DNA of 64,000 bases. It comes from Flavobacteriales bacterium. GTDB lineage: Bacteria; Bacteroidota; Bacteroidia; Flavobacteriales_G; Salibacteraceae. A model generated the notes under the pieces. The model did no database searches. It had not been told where the DNA came from and saw only the letters and a list, made by a program, of their open reading frames with translations. The stretch covers positions 62,001 to 126,000 of the forward strand of contig JABMOM010000028.1 in NCBI GenBank assembly GCA_013204105.1. The letters are read 5' to 3'. The position numbers were made by a program, and so were the translations under genes. The stretch's first letter is position 1, and every line of letters begins with the position of its first letter. Positions 51,216 through 60,818 of the stretch are shown one piece after another.

Positions 51216-53693
51216 CTATCGCAGTAGGGAGAACGTTCCTTGCGTTACAAATCGATCGGCGTTCACCACAACGAAGTCCTTGTACTCCACCGTGAAGAAA
51301 TAGGTTCCGGGTGAAGCAGGCTCTCCATTCACATAACCATCCCAGCCGTAGGCGACGTTTGAACTTTCGTGCACCAATTGGCCCCAGCGGTTGTAGATCG
51401 ACATGGAGAACTTGAAGATGTCGCAATCCGAATCGATGCGGAAGCGGTCGTTCCAGCCATCTCCATTGGGAGTGAAAACATTGCCATAGCGCAAGTCGCA
51501 GTCGATGTCCGGACAGGCCGTATCGCTAGCAACGACTTCCTTCGACTCGATTGCTCGGCAATCTCGCAGGGTGATGGTGACGATGTAGTTCTTGCTCTCG
51601 CCAGCCGGCACTATGATCGTGTCAGCAGTATCTCCGGTATTCCAGAGATACGTCGCGAGTGAATCGGTTCCGAACAAGCGGATGCTATCCTCGTCACATA
51701 TCACGGTGTCTTCCCTCAGTTCTGTTTGGATCTCTCCGTTAAATACGGCCGTGAAGGTATCCACCAAAAATCCGCATTCGTTGAAGGCTGCTAGCCAAAT
51801 CGTCATCGTAGTGTCCACCTCAAACACTTTCACATCCGTGCTATCCGACCAAAGCCAAGTAATGGTGTCATTTTCCGGACGGGTCAAAAAGATGGGGGCA
51901 TCAAAGCAGTTCAGCGTATCCGGTGGCAACAAGGCTGAGTCTGGGTTTGGGATTACTTCTATCGCTATACTGTCACTCACTTCACCACAGCCATTGAAGG
52001 CTATCAATTCGTACAGTCCGGTTTGACTCACGACAATCGCGTCGGAGGAATCTCCCGTGTTCCACCCATAGGTAGCTTCGACCTGAATATTGGCATCGAG
52101 GAGTAGGCTCTGCCCCTCGCAAAACGTCGTATCAGGGCCCAGCTCAAATTGGATCGAATCGTCGAATTGAAATTGAACGGTATCGCTGATTGTGTCGCAA
52201 ATGCCTAACACTGTTGCCCAAACAGTCTCATCGTCCGTGATCACGTACATGGGCAATGTACTGGAGTCACTCCATATAAAGGAGGCATATGGCTGGTCAA
52301 TATTGAGATGTACCGTATCACCAAAGCACAGCAAAGAATCAGGCCCCAAATCAAGCGACTGTCTTGGATAAATGAAAATGTTCGTTTGAGCGGTATCGAT
52401 CAATGTGTCTCGGTATGCGATCACAGTAATCGTGTAAGAACCGGTGTCTCCATAAAAGTGCGCTGGAAAGAACAATGCTGAGGTATTCAACACACCGGAT
52501 CCTGGGTCACCAAAGTTCCATACGATGCTATCCAGTCCAACGGTATCTAAGGTGAAATAAGTGCTGTCTCCAAAACAAAAATTGGAAGCAAGGACCACAC
52601 CAATATTGAATACCCCTGCCCCCACATGATTGGGAAGCCCAATCCTGCATATACGTCCATCCAAGCTCACAGCTGAATCCTGAAAATTGCACCCCACGCC
52701 AACTACATCGGGGTCATTGATCCGGGCGAGATATGGGGTTTGGTAGCGCGCCGCATAGATTTTCTCATCCGGCCCCTCGGCCAGCGCCCACGTTTGACCT
52801 TGAAACACAGTGTATTCAGAGGCTTGAATGTTAGCCGCAGTTAGATCGTATTGGTTGATGCCGGCACTTCCGGATAAATAGACCAGTTCATCATTGGGAG
52901 AAAAATGAACGCCGTAGGTCCCGCCGGTTGAGACATAAATAGAATCCGGGTCGTACAGCACGCCTGATCCTTGATCAAAATGAAAGACAAGGTTTGGGTT
53001 AGCCGCACCGTAGGTAGCATCTACTAGGCGATCTCCTGAGTGATTAGCAAGCATATAGCCGACACATAACCCAGGGACACTAATGTTAGAGATCACTTCC
53101 TGTGTCACCCCAGTACTCGTGAGTCGAAAAGCATGGTACCTAGCAGAATCCTGCATACGACCAATCAACCAAAGGTCTGATCCATTAGCATGGGACACTA
53201 CTGTGCATTTCTCCGAGACAGAATCCATCAAGATGATGTTTTTCTGAGCAAGGATTACATCGCCCAATCCACTATTCAAAGTCATATCTACCACCGAATA
53301 AGCAAAATAGTACCCAGATTGACCCGTAGTACTGCCGCCAGTGCATCCGCGTACGGTGACGATCGCATATTTACTTGAGCTCCCAGGATAAGGAACGATG
53401 ACGGACGATTGAGTAGAGCTTAGATTCCCCAGCAGACTGTCTCCGTTGGGCATAACGGTATGCGTCGCATCCCACACATCCGTTCCATCGGTATAGAAAA
53501 GCAGGTCTCCATCTGAGCTTGATACTGAAGCACAACCTTCTTGGGTAGTCATTACCCCGTCAAGCACTGCAACAGGGCCGGTCGTTGTGAAATGCACCCC
53601 TGCCTCTGCTCCAAAGTACCACCAATCCGAGGGTGATTGAGCATGGAGGCCCAAGCATAGAATGGAGAATAATAATGTCAACAGGGGTTTCAC
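51216..53693 (-). CDS. T9SS type B surface protein, tandem array member 2
   Basis: An 825-residue paralogue with the same layout as member 1. The signal peptide ends at LHAQ, then SDWWYFGAEAGVHFTTTGPV, propeller repeats with LAEGPDEKIYAARY, PKD with VWNFGDPGSGVLNTS, Ig-like modules including LGPDTTFCEGQSLLLDA, and the type B tail. The tail is nearly identical to the others (NVFTPNGDGWND, NRWGQLVHESSN) while the propeller has diverged in loops; for example it has a longer RGCTGGSTTGQSG insertion and no conserved PRPG block. The gap to the next member is 16 bases, consistent with one transcript. Confidence 0.9.
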   Translation of the reverse strand: MKPLLTLLFSILCLGLHAQSPSDWWYFGAEAGVHFTTTGPVAVLDGVMTTQEGCASVSSSDGDLLFYTDGTDVWDATHTVMPNGDSLLGNLSSTQSSVIVPYPGSSSKYAIVTVRGCTGGSTTGQSGYYFAYSVVDMTLNSGLGDVILAQKNIILMDSVSEKCTVVSHANGSDLWLIGRMQDSARYHAFRLTSTGVTQEVISNISVPGLCVGYMLANHSGDRLVDATYGAANPNLVFHFDQGSGVLYDPDSIYVSTGGTYGVHFSPNDELVYLSGSAGINQYDLTAANIQASEYTVFQGQTWALAEGPDEKIYAARYQTPYLARINDPDVVGVGCNFQDSAVSLDGRICRIGLPNHVGAGVFNIGVVLASNFCFGDSTYFTLDTVGLDSIVWNFGDPGSGVLNTSALFFPAHFYGDTGSYTITVIAYRDTLIDTAQTNIFIYPRQSLDLGPDSLLCFGDTVHLNIDQPYASFIWSDSSTLPMYVITDDETVWATVLGICDTISDTVQFQFDDSIQFELGPDTTFCEGQSLLLDANIQVEATYGWNTGDSSDAIVVSQTGLYELIAFNGCGEVSDSIAIEVIPNPDSALLPPDTLNCFDAPIFLTRPENDTITWLWSDSTDVKVFEVDTTMTIWLAAFNECGFLVDTFTAVFNGEIQTELREDTVICDEDSIRLFGTDSLATYLWNTGDTADTIIVPAGESKNYIVTITLRDCRAIESKEVVASDTACPDIDCDLRYGNVFTPNGDGWNDRFRIDSDCDIFKFSMSIYNRWGQLVHESSNVAYGWDGYVNGEPASPGTYFFTVEYKDFVVVNADRFVTQGTFSLLR

Positions 53694-53709
53694 CCCGCTA
53701 ATTTACACC

Positions 53710-56187
53710 TTATCGAAGTAGAGAGAAAGATCCGTTTGTAAGGAAACGATCGGCATTGACCACAACGAAATCCTTATACCGAACAGTAAAGAAATACGTG
53801 CCCGCTGAAGCAGGCTCTCCGTTCACATAACCATCCCAGCCGTAGGCCACGTTTGAGCTCTCATGCACCAACTGTCCCCAGCGGTTGTAGATGGACATGG
53901 AGAACTTAAAAATGTCGCAATCCGAATCGATGCGGAAGCGGTCGTTCCAGCCATCACCGTTGGGTGTGAATACATTCCCATAACGCAAGTCGCAGTCGAT
54001 GTCTGGACAGGCGGTATCGCTCGAAACCACTTCTCTTGACTCGATCGCTTGGCAATCGCGGAGGGTGATGGTGACGATGTAGTTCTTGCTCGCTGCTACC
54101 GGTGTGGTAATGGTGTCGGTTGTATCTCCTGTATTCCAGAGATATGTGGCGAGTGAGTCGGTTCCGAACAGGCGGATGCTGTCTTCGTCGCAGATCACCG
54201 TATCCTCTCCAAGCTCGGTCTTGATCTCTCCGTTGAAGATGATGCGCATGGTGTCGCTGCTGAAGCCGCATTCGTTGAAGGCGGCTAGCCAAACCGTCAT
54301 CGTAGTATCCACAAAGAACCGCTCGTCTGAACTGGAATCGGACCAGATGAAAATGACCGTATCGTTCAGCGGGCGTTGGATGAAGAAACCTTCATCAAAG
54401 CAATGCAATGAATCTGCTGGGAGTAGATTGGTATCTGCGCTAGGAAGCGGTATCACTTCAATCTCTACTGTATCTGCAAACGTTCCACACACGTTCGTCG
54501 CTTCAAAAATGTAGGTTCCCGTCTGGCTTGCTGCGATCGTCTCCGTAGAATCACCGGTATTCCAAGACCAAGCAGCCTCCACATTGAGTCCTGCATTCAA
54601 GGAAAGCGACAGGCCTTCACAAAAGGTGCTGTCAGGACCCAAGTTTAGATTCGGCACAAACTGGAATTGAATGGAAATGCTATCGCGCAACGTATCGCAA
54701 ACACCATTGAGCTGCACCCATACCGTCGTGTCTGAAGTCACCAAAAAGGAGTCAGCCGTCGAGCTGTCACTCCAGAGGAAACTCGAAAACGCCTGGCTCA
54801 CATCCAGCACTACTGTATCTGGACCGCAGAGCGTGGTATCTGGACCTAGGTTCAAGGTTTGGCGCGGGTAAACAAACAGCGTTGAATACGCCGTGTCTAT
54901 CAGTGTATCTGATTTCGCGATCAGCATGACCGTAAATGAACCCGTATCGGTAAACGTATGGCTCGGGAAGTATGCATATGAAGTATCGTTCGTGCCGGAG
55001 GTAGGATCACCGAAATTCCAGAAGATAGAATCTACCCCAACCGTATCGATCACAAACTGATAGTCCACCCCTAAACAGTGGTCGTTTGCAGCGAATGAGA
55101 TGTTAAAAAACGCTTGTAAAAATGTCGGTAAACCGATCTGGGAACTCCTTCCCATAAGGTCAACCGCCGTGTCTTGCCAATTGCAAAGTGCACCAGGTTG
55201 ATCGGGATCATTTATCCGAGAAAGAAAGGTTCGATTCCACCGTGCATTGTAAATCTTATTATCGGGCCCAAGCTGAATCGTGCCCCCTCCAGCTCCACCT
55301 GAACTAATCAGGGTCTCGGAAGCGCTGATCGCCGCGGCCGTCCCAAGGGTAAGGTCGTACTGCACGGTATTGGCTGTGCTATAACTGGACGCGTACAAAT
55401 AATCACCACTAGGAGAGAACTCCACGCCGTAACCCGATGTAATAGACGTTGTCAATTGCATGGCATTTGAAGCGACCCCGGTATTGGCGTCGAAATCATA
55501 CAAGAACACTCCCGGAATTTGATAATGGATCGCCGCCAGGCGGTCTCCTTGCAGGTTTGGCTTTAGGTAACCGAGGAAGTTTCCAGTAGCTAGCGTAAAT
55601 CCTGCGCTACTGGTAACAGGGGTCAAATTCACTCCTGCACTCGTCACTTCATAGGCATATACCGTATCTCCTGGGAGCTTCAAGGTGATCACCCAAAAGC
55701 CGTTTGGTTTTGGTATGGCTGAGACTTTCTCGGCAGTCGGAGTTACCAAGGGAATGTTCTTTTCGTTGATGTCAATGTCTCCCATCCCTGCGTTCAATGT
55801 CATGTCGACCCGCGAGTACTGCATGCCTTGTGAGAGTGCGTTGTTCTGAACAGTGAAAATGTAGTAATCCGTCGTACTTCCCGGACGTTTCAAGATGATC
55901 GCAGACTGGGTAGAAGAACTGTTGCCATTAAGCCCTGTTCCATTTGGCATGATGTCGTGGTTCGCATCCCAAACTGTACTGCCATCCGAGTAAAACAGCA
56001 GATCACCGCTGGAACTGGAAATCGTGGCGACTCCTTCCAAGGTTGTCAGCTGACCATTGGTATCGGCAACGGGGCCCGTTGGTGTGAAATGAATGCCCGC
56101 GTATTGTCCAAAATACCACCAATCCGCGGGCGTTTGGGCCAGCAGCAAGGAGGGCAAGAGAAAAATGAACAGTGCGATTTTTTTCAC
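53710..56187 (-). CDS. T9SS type B surface protein, tandem array member 3
   Basis: An 825-residue paralogue. The signal peptide ends at LLAQ; the propeller region starts ADWWYFGQYAGIHFTPTGPV; a PKD module has FWNFGDPTSGTNDTS; Ig-like modules carry LGPDTTLCGPDTVVLD and LGPDSTFCEGLSLSLNA; the type B tail is again almost invariant. It shares with member 4 the GxGGGxxQLGP-type blade and the SGTNDTS wording of the PKD, suggesting these two are closest in the middle region. Gap to member 4 is 12 bases. Confidence 0.9.
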   Translation of the reverse strand: MKKIALFIFLLPSLLLAQTPADWWYFGQYAGIHFTPTGPVADTNGQLTTLEGVATISSSSGDLLFYSDGSTVWDANHDIMPNGTGLNGNSSSTQSAIILKRPGSTTDYYIFTVQNNALSQGMQYSRVDMTLNAGMGDIDINEKNIPLVTPTAEKVSAIPKPNGFWVITLKLPGDTVYAYEVTSAGVNLTPVTSSAGFTLATGNFLGYLKPNLQGDRLAAIHYQIPGVFLYDFDANTGVASNAMQLTTSITSGYGVEFSPSGDYLYASSYSTANTVQYDLTLGTAAAISASETLISSGGAGGGTIQLGPDNKIYNARWNRTFLSRINDPDQPGALCNWQDTAVDLMGRSSQIGLPTFLQAFFNISFAANDHCLGVDYQFVIDTVGVDSIFWNFGDPTSGTNDTSYAYFPSHTFTDTGSFTVMLIAKSDTLIDTAYSTLFVYPRQTLNLGPDTTLCGPDTVVLDVSQAFSSFLWSDSSTADSFLVTSDTTVWVQLNGVCDTLRDSISIQFQFVPNLNLGPDSTFCEGLSLSLNAGLNVEAAWSWNTGDSTETIAASQTGTYIFEATNVCGTFADTVEIEVIPLPSADTNLLPADSLHCFDEGFFIQRPLNDTVIFIWSDSSSDERFFVDTTMTVWLAAFNECGFSSDTMRIIFNGEIKTELGEDTVICDEDSIRLFGTDSLATYLWNTGDTTDTITTPVAASKNYIVTITLRDCQAIESREVVSSDTACPDIDCDLRYGNVFTPNGDGWNDRFRIDSDCDIFKFSMSIYNRWGQLVHESSNVAYGWDGYVNGEPASAGTYFFTVRYKDFVVVNADRFLTNGSFSLLR

Positions 56188-56199
56188 GGTACTAAGGTA

Positions 56200-58677
56200 T
56201 CATTCACGGAACAACATAAAGCTGCCCTGGGTGAGGAATCGATCTCCATCGACCACTACAAAATCCTTGTACAAAACCGTGAAATAGTAGGTGCCTTGTG
56301 AGGCCAGCTCTCCATTGATGTAGCCGTCCCAACCATAGGCAACGTTGGAACTTTCATGCACCAGCTGTCCCCAACGATTAAAGATCGCCATGGAGAACTT
56401 GTAGAGGTCGCAATCTGAATCAATGCGGAAACGATCGTTCCATCCATCACCGTTAGGCGTGAAGACATTTCCGTAGCGCAAGTCGCAATCAATGTCAGGA
56501 CAAGCCGTATCGCTTGCAAACACCCTACGTGATTCTACCACTTCACATTCGCGCAACTTGATGGTTACGATGTAGTTTTCCGTTTCACCAGGGACCGACC
56601 ATATTGAATCTGTAGTCTCTCCAGTATTCCAGAGATAGGTGGCCAAGGAATCCGTTCCAAAGAGGCGGATGCTGTCTTCGTCACAGATGATGGTATCCTC
56701 TCCTAATTCCGTTTTGATCTCGCCGTTGAAAACAGCTGTGAAGGTATCGATCAAGAATCCGCATTCGTTGAAGGCTGCCAACCATACTGTCATGGTCGTA
56801 TCCACTTCGAATATCTCCACGTCACTGCTGTCTGACCAGACCCATTGGATGGTATCGTTGATGGGCCGCGTCAAGTAGATCGGAGCATCGAAACAATTCA
56901 AGGTATCAGGCGGCAACAGGGCGCTATCAGGACGCGGTATGATGGTCACATTCAGGGAATCGGTCACCAATCCACAAATATTCACCGCACTCATCTGATA
57001 GAGTCCAGACTGGGTTACCGTAATGTTGTCCAAGCTATCACCTGTATTCCAGAAGACATCCGCTGTCACTTGTATGTTTGCGTCGACAAAGAGAACATTG
57101 CCCTCGCAAAAGGTCGTGTCCTCCGGTAGGTCGAATACGGCAAGCGTATCGAAGTGTACGAACATCGTGTCGCTCAGAGTGTCACAGACGCCAAACAAGG
57201 TTACATACACCAATGAATCACTGTAAACATTGAACGAATCGGCCGTACTGCTGTCTTGCCAGAGGTAGGTAGAATAGGCTTGCGCGGCATACAAGGTGAT
57301 CGTATCGCCGAAGCACATTCCGGTATCGGCCGGACCGATGTTTAACGTCTGACGAGGGTATACAAAAATGGTCGAGTAGGCTGTATCTACCAAAGTATCT
57401 CCCCATGCAATCAAGGTGACCGTATAAGTGCCCGTGTCAGAATAGGTGTGCGTCGGGAAATAGACGGTAGAAGTATCATTCGTTCCAGAGGCTGGATCGC
57501 CGAAGTTCCAGAGAAGTGAATCCACTCCTAGGGTATCTAGGCCAAATGCATATGGGTCGCCGAAGCAGTGATCTTCTGCGGTAAAACCAACGTTGAAGAA
57601 GGATTGGATAAAGGTGGGGAGTCCCCATCTTGCCGTAAAGGTGAGCACCACCGCAGTATCTTCCCAGTTACAACCAACGCCTAGCACATCCGGATCGTTG
57701 ATCCTTGAAAGGAATAAATTTCCGTAGCGCGAGCAATAGATGAAGCCATCGGGGCCCGTCTGCAACTGCCCTCCTCCTGTTCCCGCTCCAATGATGCTTT
57801 CGGAAGCACTTACCGCAGCTGAAGAACCCAATGTGAGATCAAATTGCCGTACATCGCCGTTCGCGTAGGCTTGCATGTACAGGATCTCACCGCTAGGAGA
57901 GAATTCCAAACCATACATCAATCCCTGGCTCATCGAAGATCCAATCTTGTAATTCTCCGTGACCAATCCACTCGAAGCGTCAAAATTGTATAAGTGAATA
58001 CTGTCCGTGGCGAAATAGACCGAAGCGATTTGTTGTCCATCTGAAGATGCCGTGATACCGTATCCAAAACCCGATGTAGCCCAAGCTGTATTCGATACAA
58101 CCGGGGTCGTATTCACACCAGATGCAATTATCTCGTAGGCCTGATAGGTGCTAGTATTGGCCAAGTGGGTGATGACCCAGTAACCGTTGGACTTCTTCAC
58201 AGCAGCAATCTTCTCACTGGTATCGTCCACCAGAAAAACGTTTTTTTCTGTCGTGACCACATCGCCATCGCCCGAATTTAATGTCATGTCTACCAATGAA
58301 TAGTACATGCCCTCGCCTGAGGCTCCGCCATCGTCAACGGTAAAAATGTAGTAGTCGGTTTGACTTCCTGGCCGAGGAATGATAACGGCCGAATGGGTAG
58401 AGGAAGAATTCCCCAACAATCCGGTTCCGTTGGGCATCACGTTATGGTTCTTGTCGTAGACGGTGATGCCATCTGTGTAGAACAACAGGTTTCCTGCTTG
58501 ATCTGCAATGGAAGCACAGCCCTCTGAGGTGCTGAGCTGGCCATTGCTTACGGCTACGGGACCAGACGCCTCAAAATGGACGCCAGCATTGGATCCAAAA
58601 TACCACCAATCGGCTTGGCCTTGGCCAAAAGCAAGAAGGGGTAACAAGAACAGGGTAATCAGTAAACTGCGAAGCAT
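56200..58677 (-). CDS. T9SS type B surface protein, tandem array member 4 (promoter-proximal)
   Basis: An 825-residue paralogue and the first gene of the array in transcription order. The signal peptide ends at AFGQ; propeller begins ADWWYFGSNAGVHFEASGPV; PKD with LWNFGDPASGTNDTS; Ig-like modules; type B tail ending GSFMLFRE. The N-terminal block GLLGNSSSTHSAVIIPRPG is close to members 1 and 3. It lies 75 bases downstream of the ABC-F stop on the same strand with no clear terminator, so readthrough from that gene is possible. No PorP/SprF-like partner follows the array. Confidence 0.9.
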   Translation of the reverse strand: MLRSLLITLFLLPLLAFGQGQADWWYFGSNAGVHFEASGPVAVSNGQLSTSEGCASIADQAGNLLFYTDGITVYDKNHNVMPNGTGLLGNSSSTHSAVIIPRPGSQTDYYIFTVDDGGASGEGMYYSLVDMTLNSGDGDVVTTEKNVFLVDDTSEKIAAVKKSNGYWVITHLANTSTYQAYEIIASGVNTTPVVSNTAWATSGFGYGITASSDGQQIASVYFATDSIHLYNFDASSGLVTENYKIGSSMSQGLMYGLEFSPSGEILYMQAYANGDVRQFDLTLGSSAAVSASESIIGAGTGGGQLQTGPDGFIYCSRYGNLFLSRINDPDVLGVGCNWEDTAVVLTFTARWGLPTFIQSFFNVGFTAEDHCFGDPYAFGLDTLGVDSLLWNFGDPASGTNDTSTVYFPTHTYSDTGTYTVTLIAWGDTLVDTAYSTIFVYPRQTLNIGPADTGMCFGDTITLYAAQAYSTYLWQDSSTADSFNVYSDSLVYVTLFGVCDTLSDTMFVHFDTLAVFDLPEDTTFCEGNVLFVDANIQVTADVFWNTGDSLDNITVTQSGLYQMSAVNICGLVTDSLNVTIIPRPDSALLPPDTLNCFDAPIYLTRPINDTIQWVWSDSSDVEIFEVDTTMTVWLAAFNECGFLIDTFTAVFNGEIKTELGEDTIICDEDSIRLFGTDSLATYLWNTGETTDSIWSVPGETENYIVTIKLRECEVVESRRVFASDTACPDIDCDLRYGNVFTPNGDGWNDRFRIDSDCDLYKFSMAIFNRWGQLVHESSNVAYGWDGYINGELASQGTYYFTVLYKDFVVVDGDRFLTQGSFMLFRE

Positions 58678-58752
58678 ATTACAAAAGACGTGAGAAAACG
58701 GAAAAAGTCGCCTGGGGTATACGACGAACTTTCAAGATATGTTCGGTGAAAA

Positions 58753-60729
58753 CTATCGGTCGAGCAATTGTGACAGGACACTGAACTCTTCGCCGGCATG
58801 TTCCCAGCGTTTCATATGGTCATCCAATTGCCGCTGAATTTCTGCATGCTGAAAGAAAATATCCTGGCTATCCTTTGCTGCCGTGGGATTCGCCATTTTT
58901 TCCTCGAGCTGGCGCATCTCCTTTTCTTGCAACTCAATTTTTTGTTCCAGGTTCGAAAGTTGGTTCTTCAATCGCTTCCACTCCTTCTCCTTTTCCTTGC
59001 GCTGCTGGTTGGTTAATCCGTTATTTTGAGCTGGTTTTGAGCTGGTCACTTCCATTTTAGGCTCCACCGCCTTCGGTTTTGGCTTGGCTTTCGCCCCTTC
59101 AAACTCCCTAAAGCTCTGCACTTTGTAATTGGAAAGGAAGTCATCGATGGTACCCAAGTGTTCCTTCACCCTTCCATCCTTGAACTCAAAGGTCCGATCG
59201 GTCAAGCCTTGGAGGAACTCTCTGTCGTGACTCACCAAAATGAGCGTTCCCTTGAAGTCTTGCAGTGCTTCTTTCAACACTTCCTTCGCGCCAATATCCA
59301 AGTGGTTGGTAGGCTCATCCAGGATCAATAGGTTGCATTGCTTCAAGAGCATTTTAGCCAAGGCCAGCCGCGATTTTTCCCCTCCTGAAAGCACCTTCAC
59401 CTTCTTTCCATAGTCATCTGGCCCGAAGAGGAAGGCACCCAACAAGCCCCTAACCCGATGGATCTTCGCATCGTCTCCGGTAGCTTCATGCTGAATGATC
59501 TCTTCGATGGTCGCATCCTGATTGAGCGTCTTTTCCTGGATCTGGGCGTAGTATCCCACTTCAACGTTGTGCCCGAGTTTCAATTCACCCACGCCACTCT
59601 CATCCCCAACGATGAGCTTGACCAAGGTAGATTTACCCTGTCCGTTCCTTCCCACAAAGGCTACGCGTTCTCCTCGGAAGATGTCGAAGGCAGCATCAGA
59701 GAACACCGTGTGGTCTCCATAGGTTTTGGAAAGGTCACGTGCCTTGAGCACGACATCGCCTGACCGCTGAGCGGCTGGAAAGTGGAAGCGAATGCGCGAA
59801 TCATCTGTCTCGTCAATGTGCACCCGATCCAGCTTCTCGAGTTGCTTCATTTTACTCTGCGCCTGCTTTGCCTTGGTATTCTTAGCCTTAAACCGTTCAA
59901 TGAACCGCTCTTGTTGTGAGATGTATTTCTGCTGATTGTCGTAGGCTGCCTTTTGCTGATCGATGCGCTCTTGCCGCAGTTGGAAGAACTTAGAATAGCT
60001 TACCGAATAGTCGTAGATCTTACCCTTGATGATCTCTACCGTGCGGTTGGTAATGTTGTCTAAGAACATCCGGTCGTGGGAGATCATCATGATCGCACCT
60101 GGATATTCTTGAAAGAACTGCTCCAACCAAAGGATGGAGTCAATGTCGAGGTGGTTGGTCGGCTCGTCGAGCAACAAGAGGTCGGGTCGCATCAAGATCA
60201 GCTTCGCGAGCTCCACGCGCATCTGCCATCCACCGCTGAATTCTGACATTTTGCGCTGAAAATCTTCCCGTGGAAAACCCAAGCCCAATAATACCTGCTC
60301 TGTCTTTTGTTCGGATTTACCGTCGTCGATCAGTTCAAGCCGCATGTGAAGGTTGCCCAGTTCATCGATGATCTTCTGGTAAAAATCGCTCTCGTAATCG
60401 GTGCGCTCGGTGAGTTCTACTTGGATCTCGGCATCTCGTTTTTTCAGGGAGTTGATCTCTGCGTAGGCTTTGAGTGTTTCTGTCCACACCGTTTCCTTGC
60501 CCTCGAAATGCATTTCCTGCGGCAAGTAGCCAACGGTACGGCCGTCAGGAATGACCACTACCCCTCCATCGGGCTGTTGCAAGCCCAAGATGATCTTAAG
60601 TAGAGTACTCTTCCCTACACCGTTCTTACCAACAAGACCAATGCGGTCGCGCTCGTTGATGACGAGGGAAACTTCTTTGAAAAGGTCATTCCCGCTAAAG
60701 GAGACCGATATGTTGTTAATGCTGATCAT
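58753..60729 (-). CDS. ABC-F family ATPase
   Basis: A 658-residue protein from ATG 60729 (frame opens at 60765). It has two nucleotide-binding domains and no membrane segment: Walker A GKNGVGKST (34-42) and GRNGQGKST, signature FSGGW and LSGGEKSRL, Walker B LLLDEPTNHLD and LILDEPTNHLD. A linker with basic and glutamine-rich residues (the ABC-F P-site tRNA interaction motif region) lies between them, and a coiled-coil tail (RKEKEKEWKRLKNQLSNLEQ) is C-terminal as in Uup/YheS. ABC-F proteins act on the ribosome, in translation rescue or antibiotic protection. Which subtype it is cannot be decided here. Confidence 0.93.
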   Translation of the reverse strand: MISINNISVSFSGNDLFKEVSLVINERDRIGLVGKNGVGKSTLLKIILGLQQPDGGVVVIPDGRTVGYLPQEMHFEGKETVWTETLKAYAEINSLKKRDAEIQVELTERTDYESDFYQKIIDELGNLHMRLELIDDGKSEQKTEQVLLGLGFPREDFQRKMSEFSGGWQMRVELAKLILMRPDLLLLDEPTNHLDIDSILWLEQFFQEYPGAIMMISHDRMFLDNITNRTVEIIKGKIYDYSVSYSKFFQLRQERIDQQKAAYDNQQKYISQQERFIERFKAKNTKAKQAQSKMKQLEKLDRVHIDETDDSRIRFHFPAAQRSGDVVLKARDLSKTYGDHTVFSDAAFDIFRGERVAFVGRNGQGKSTLVKLIVGDESGVGELKLGHNVEVGYYAQIQEKTLNQDATIEEIIQHEATGDDAKIHRVRGLLGAFLFGPDDYGKKVKVLSGGEKSRLALAKMLLKQCNLLILDEPTNHLDIGAKEVLKEALQDFKGTLILVSHDREFLQGLTDRTFEFKDGRVKEHLGTIDDFLSNYKVQSFREFEGAKAKPKPKAVEPKMEVTSSKPAQNNGLTNQQRKEKEKEWKRLKNQLSNLEQKIELQEKEMRQLEEKMANPTAAKDSQDIFFQHAEIQRQLDDHMKRWEHAGEEFSVLSQLLDR

Positions 60730-60818
60730 TTCGGGCGTGCAAAGGTAGAAGCTTAAACCACCCAAAGGCAGGTCAACCTGCTCTTTCTGCAGAGCCCCTT
60801 CGGAGAGGTCGCTTGCGG

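Noticed and set aside
60768-60781. GCAGGT-CA-ACCTGC inverted repeat as a terminator before the ABC-F gene
   Set aside because: Loop of two bases is too small, and no T run follows on the minus strand.
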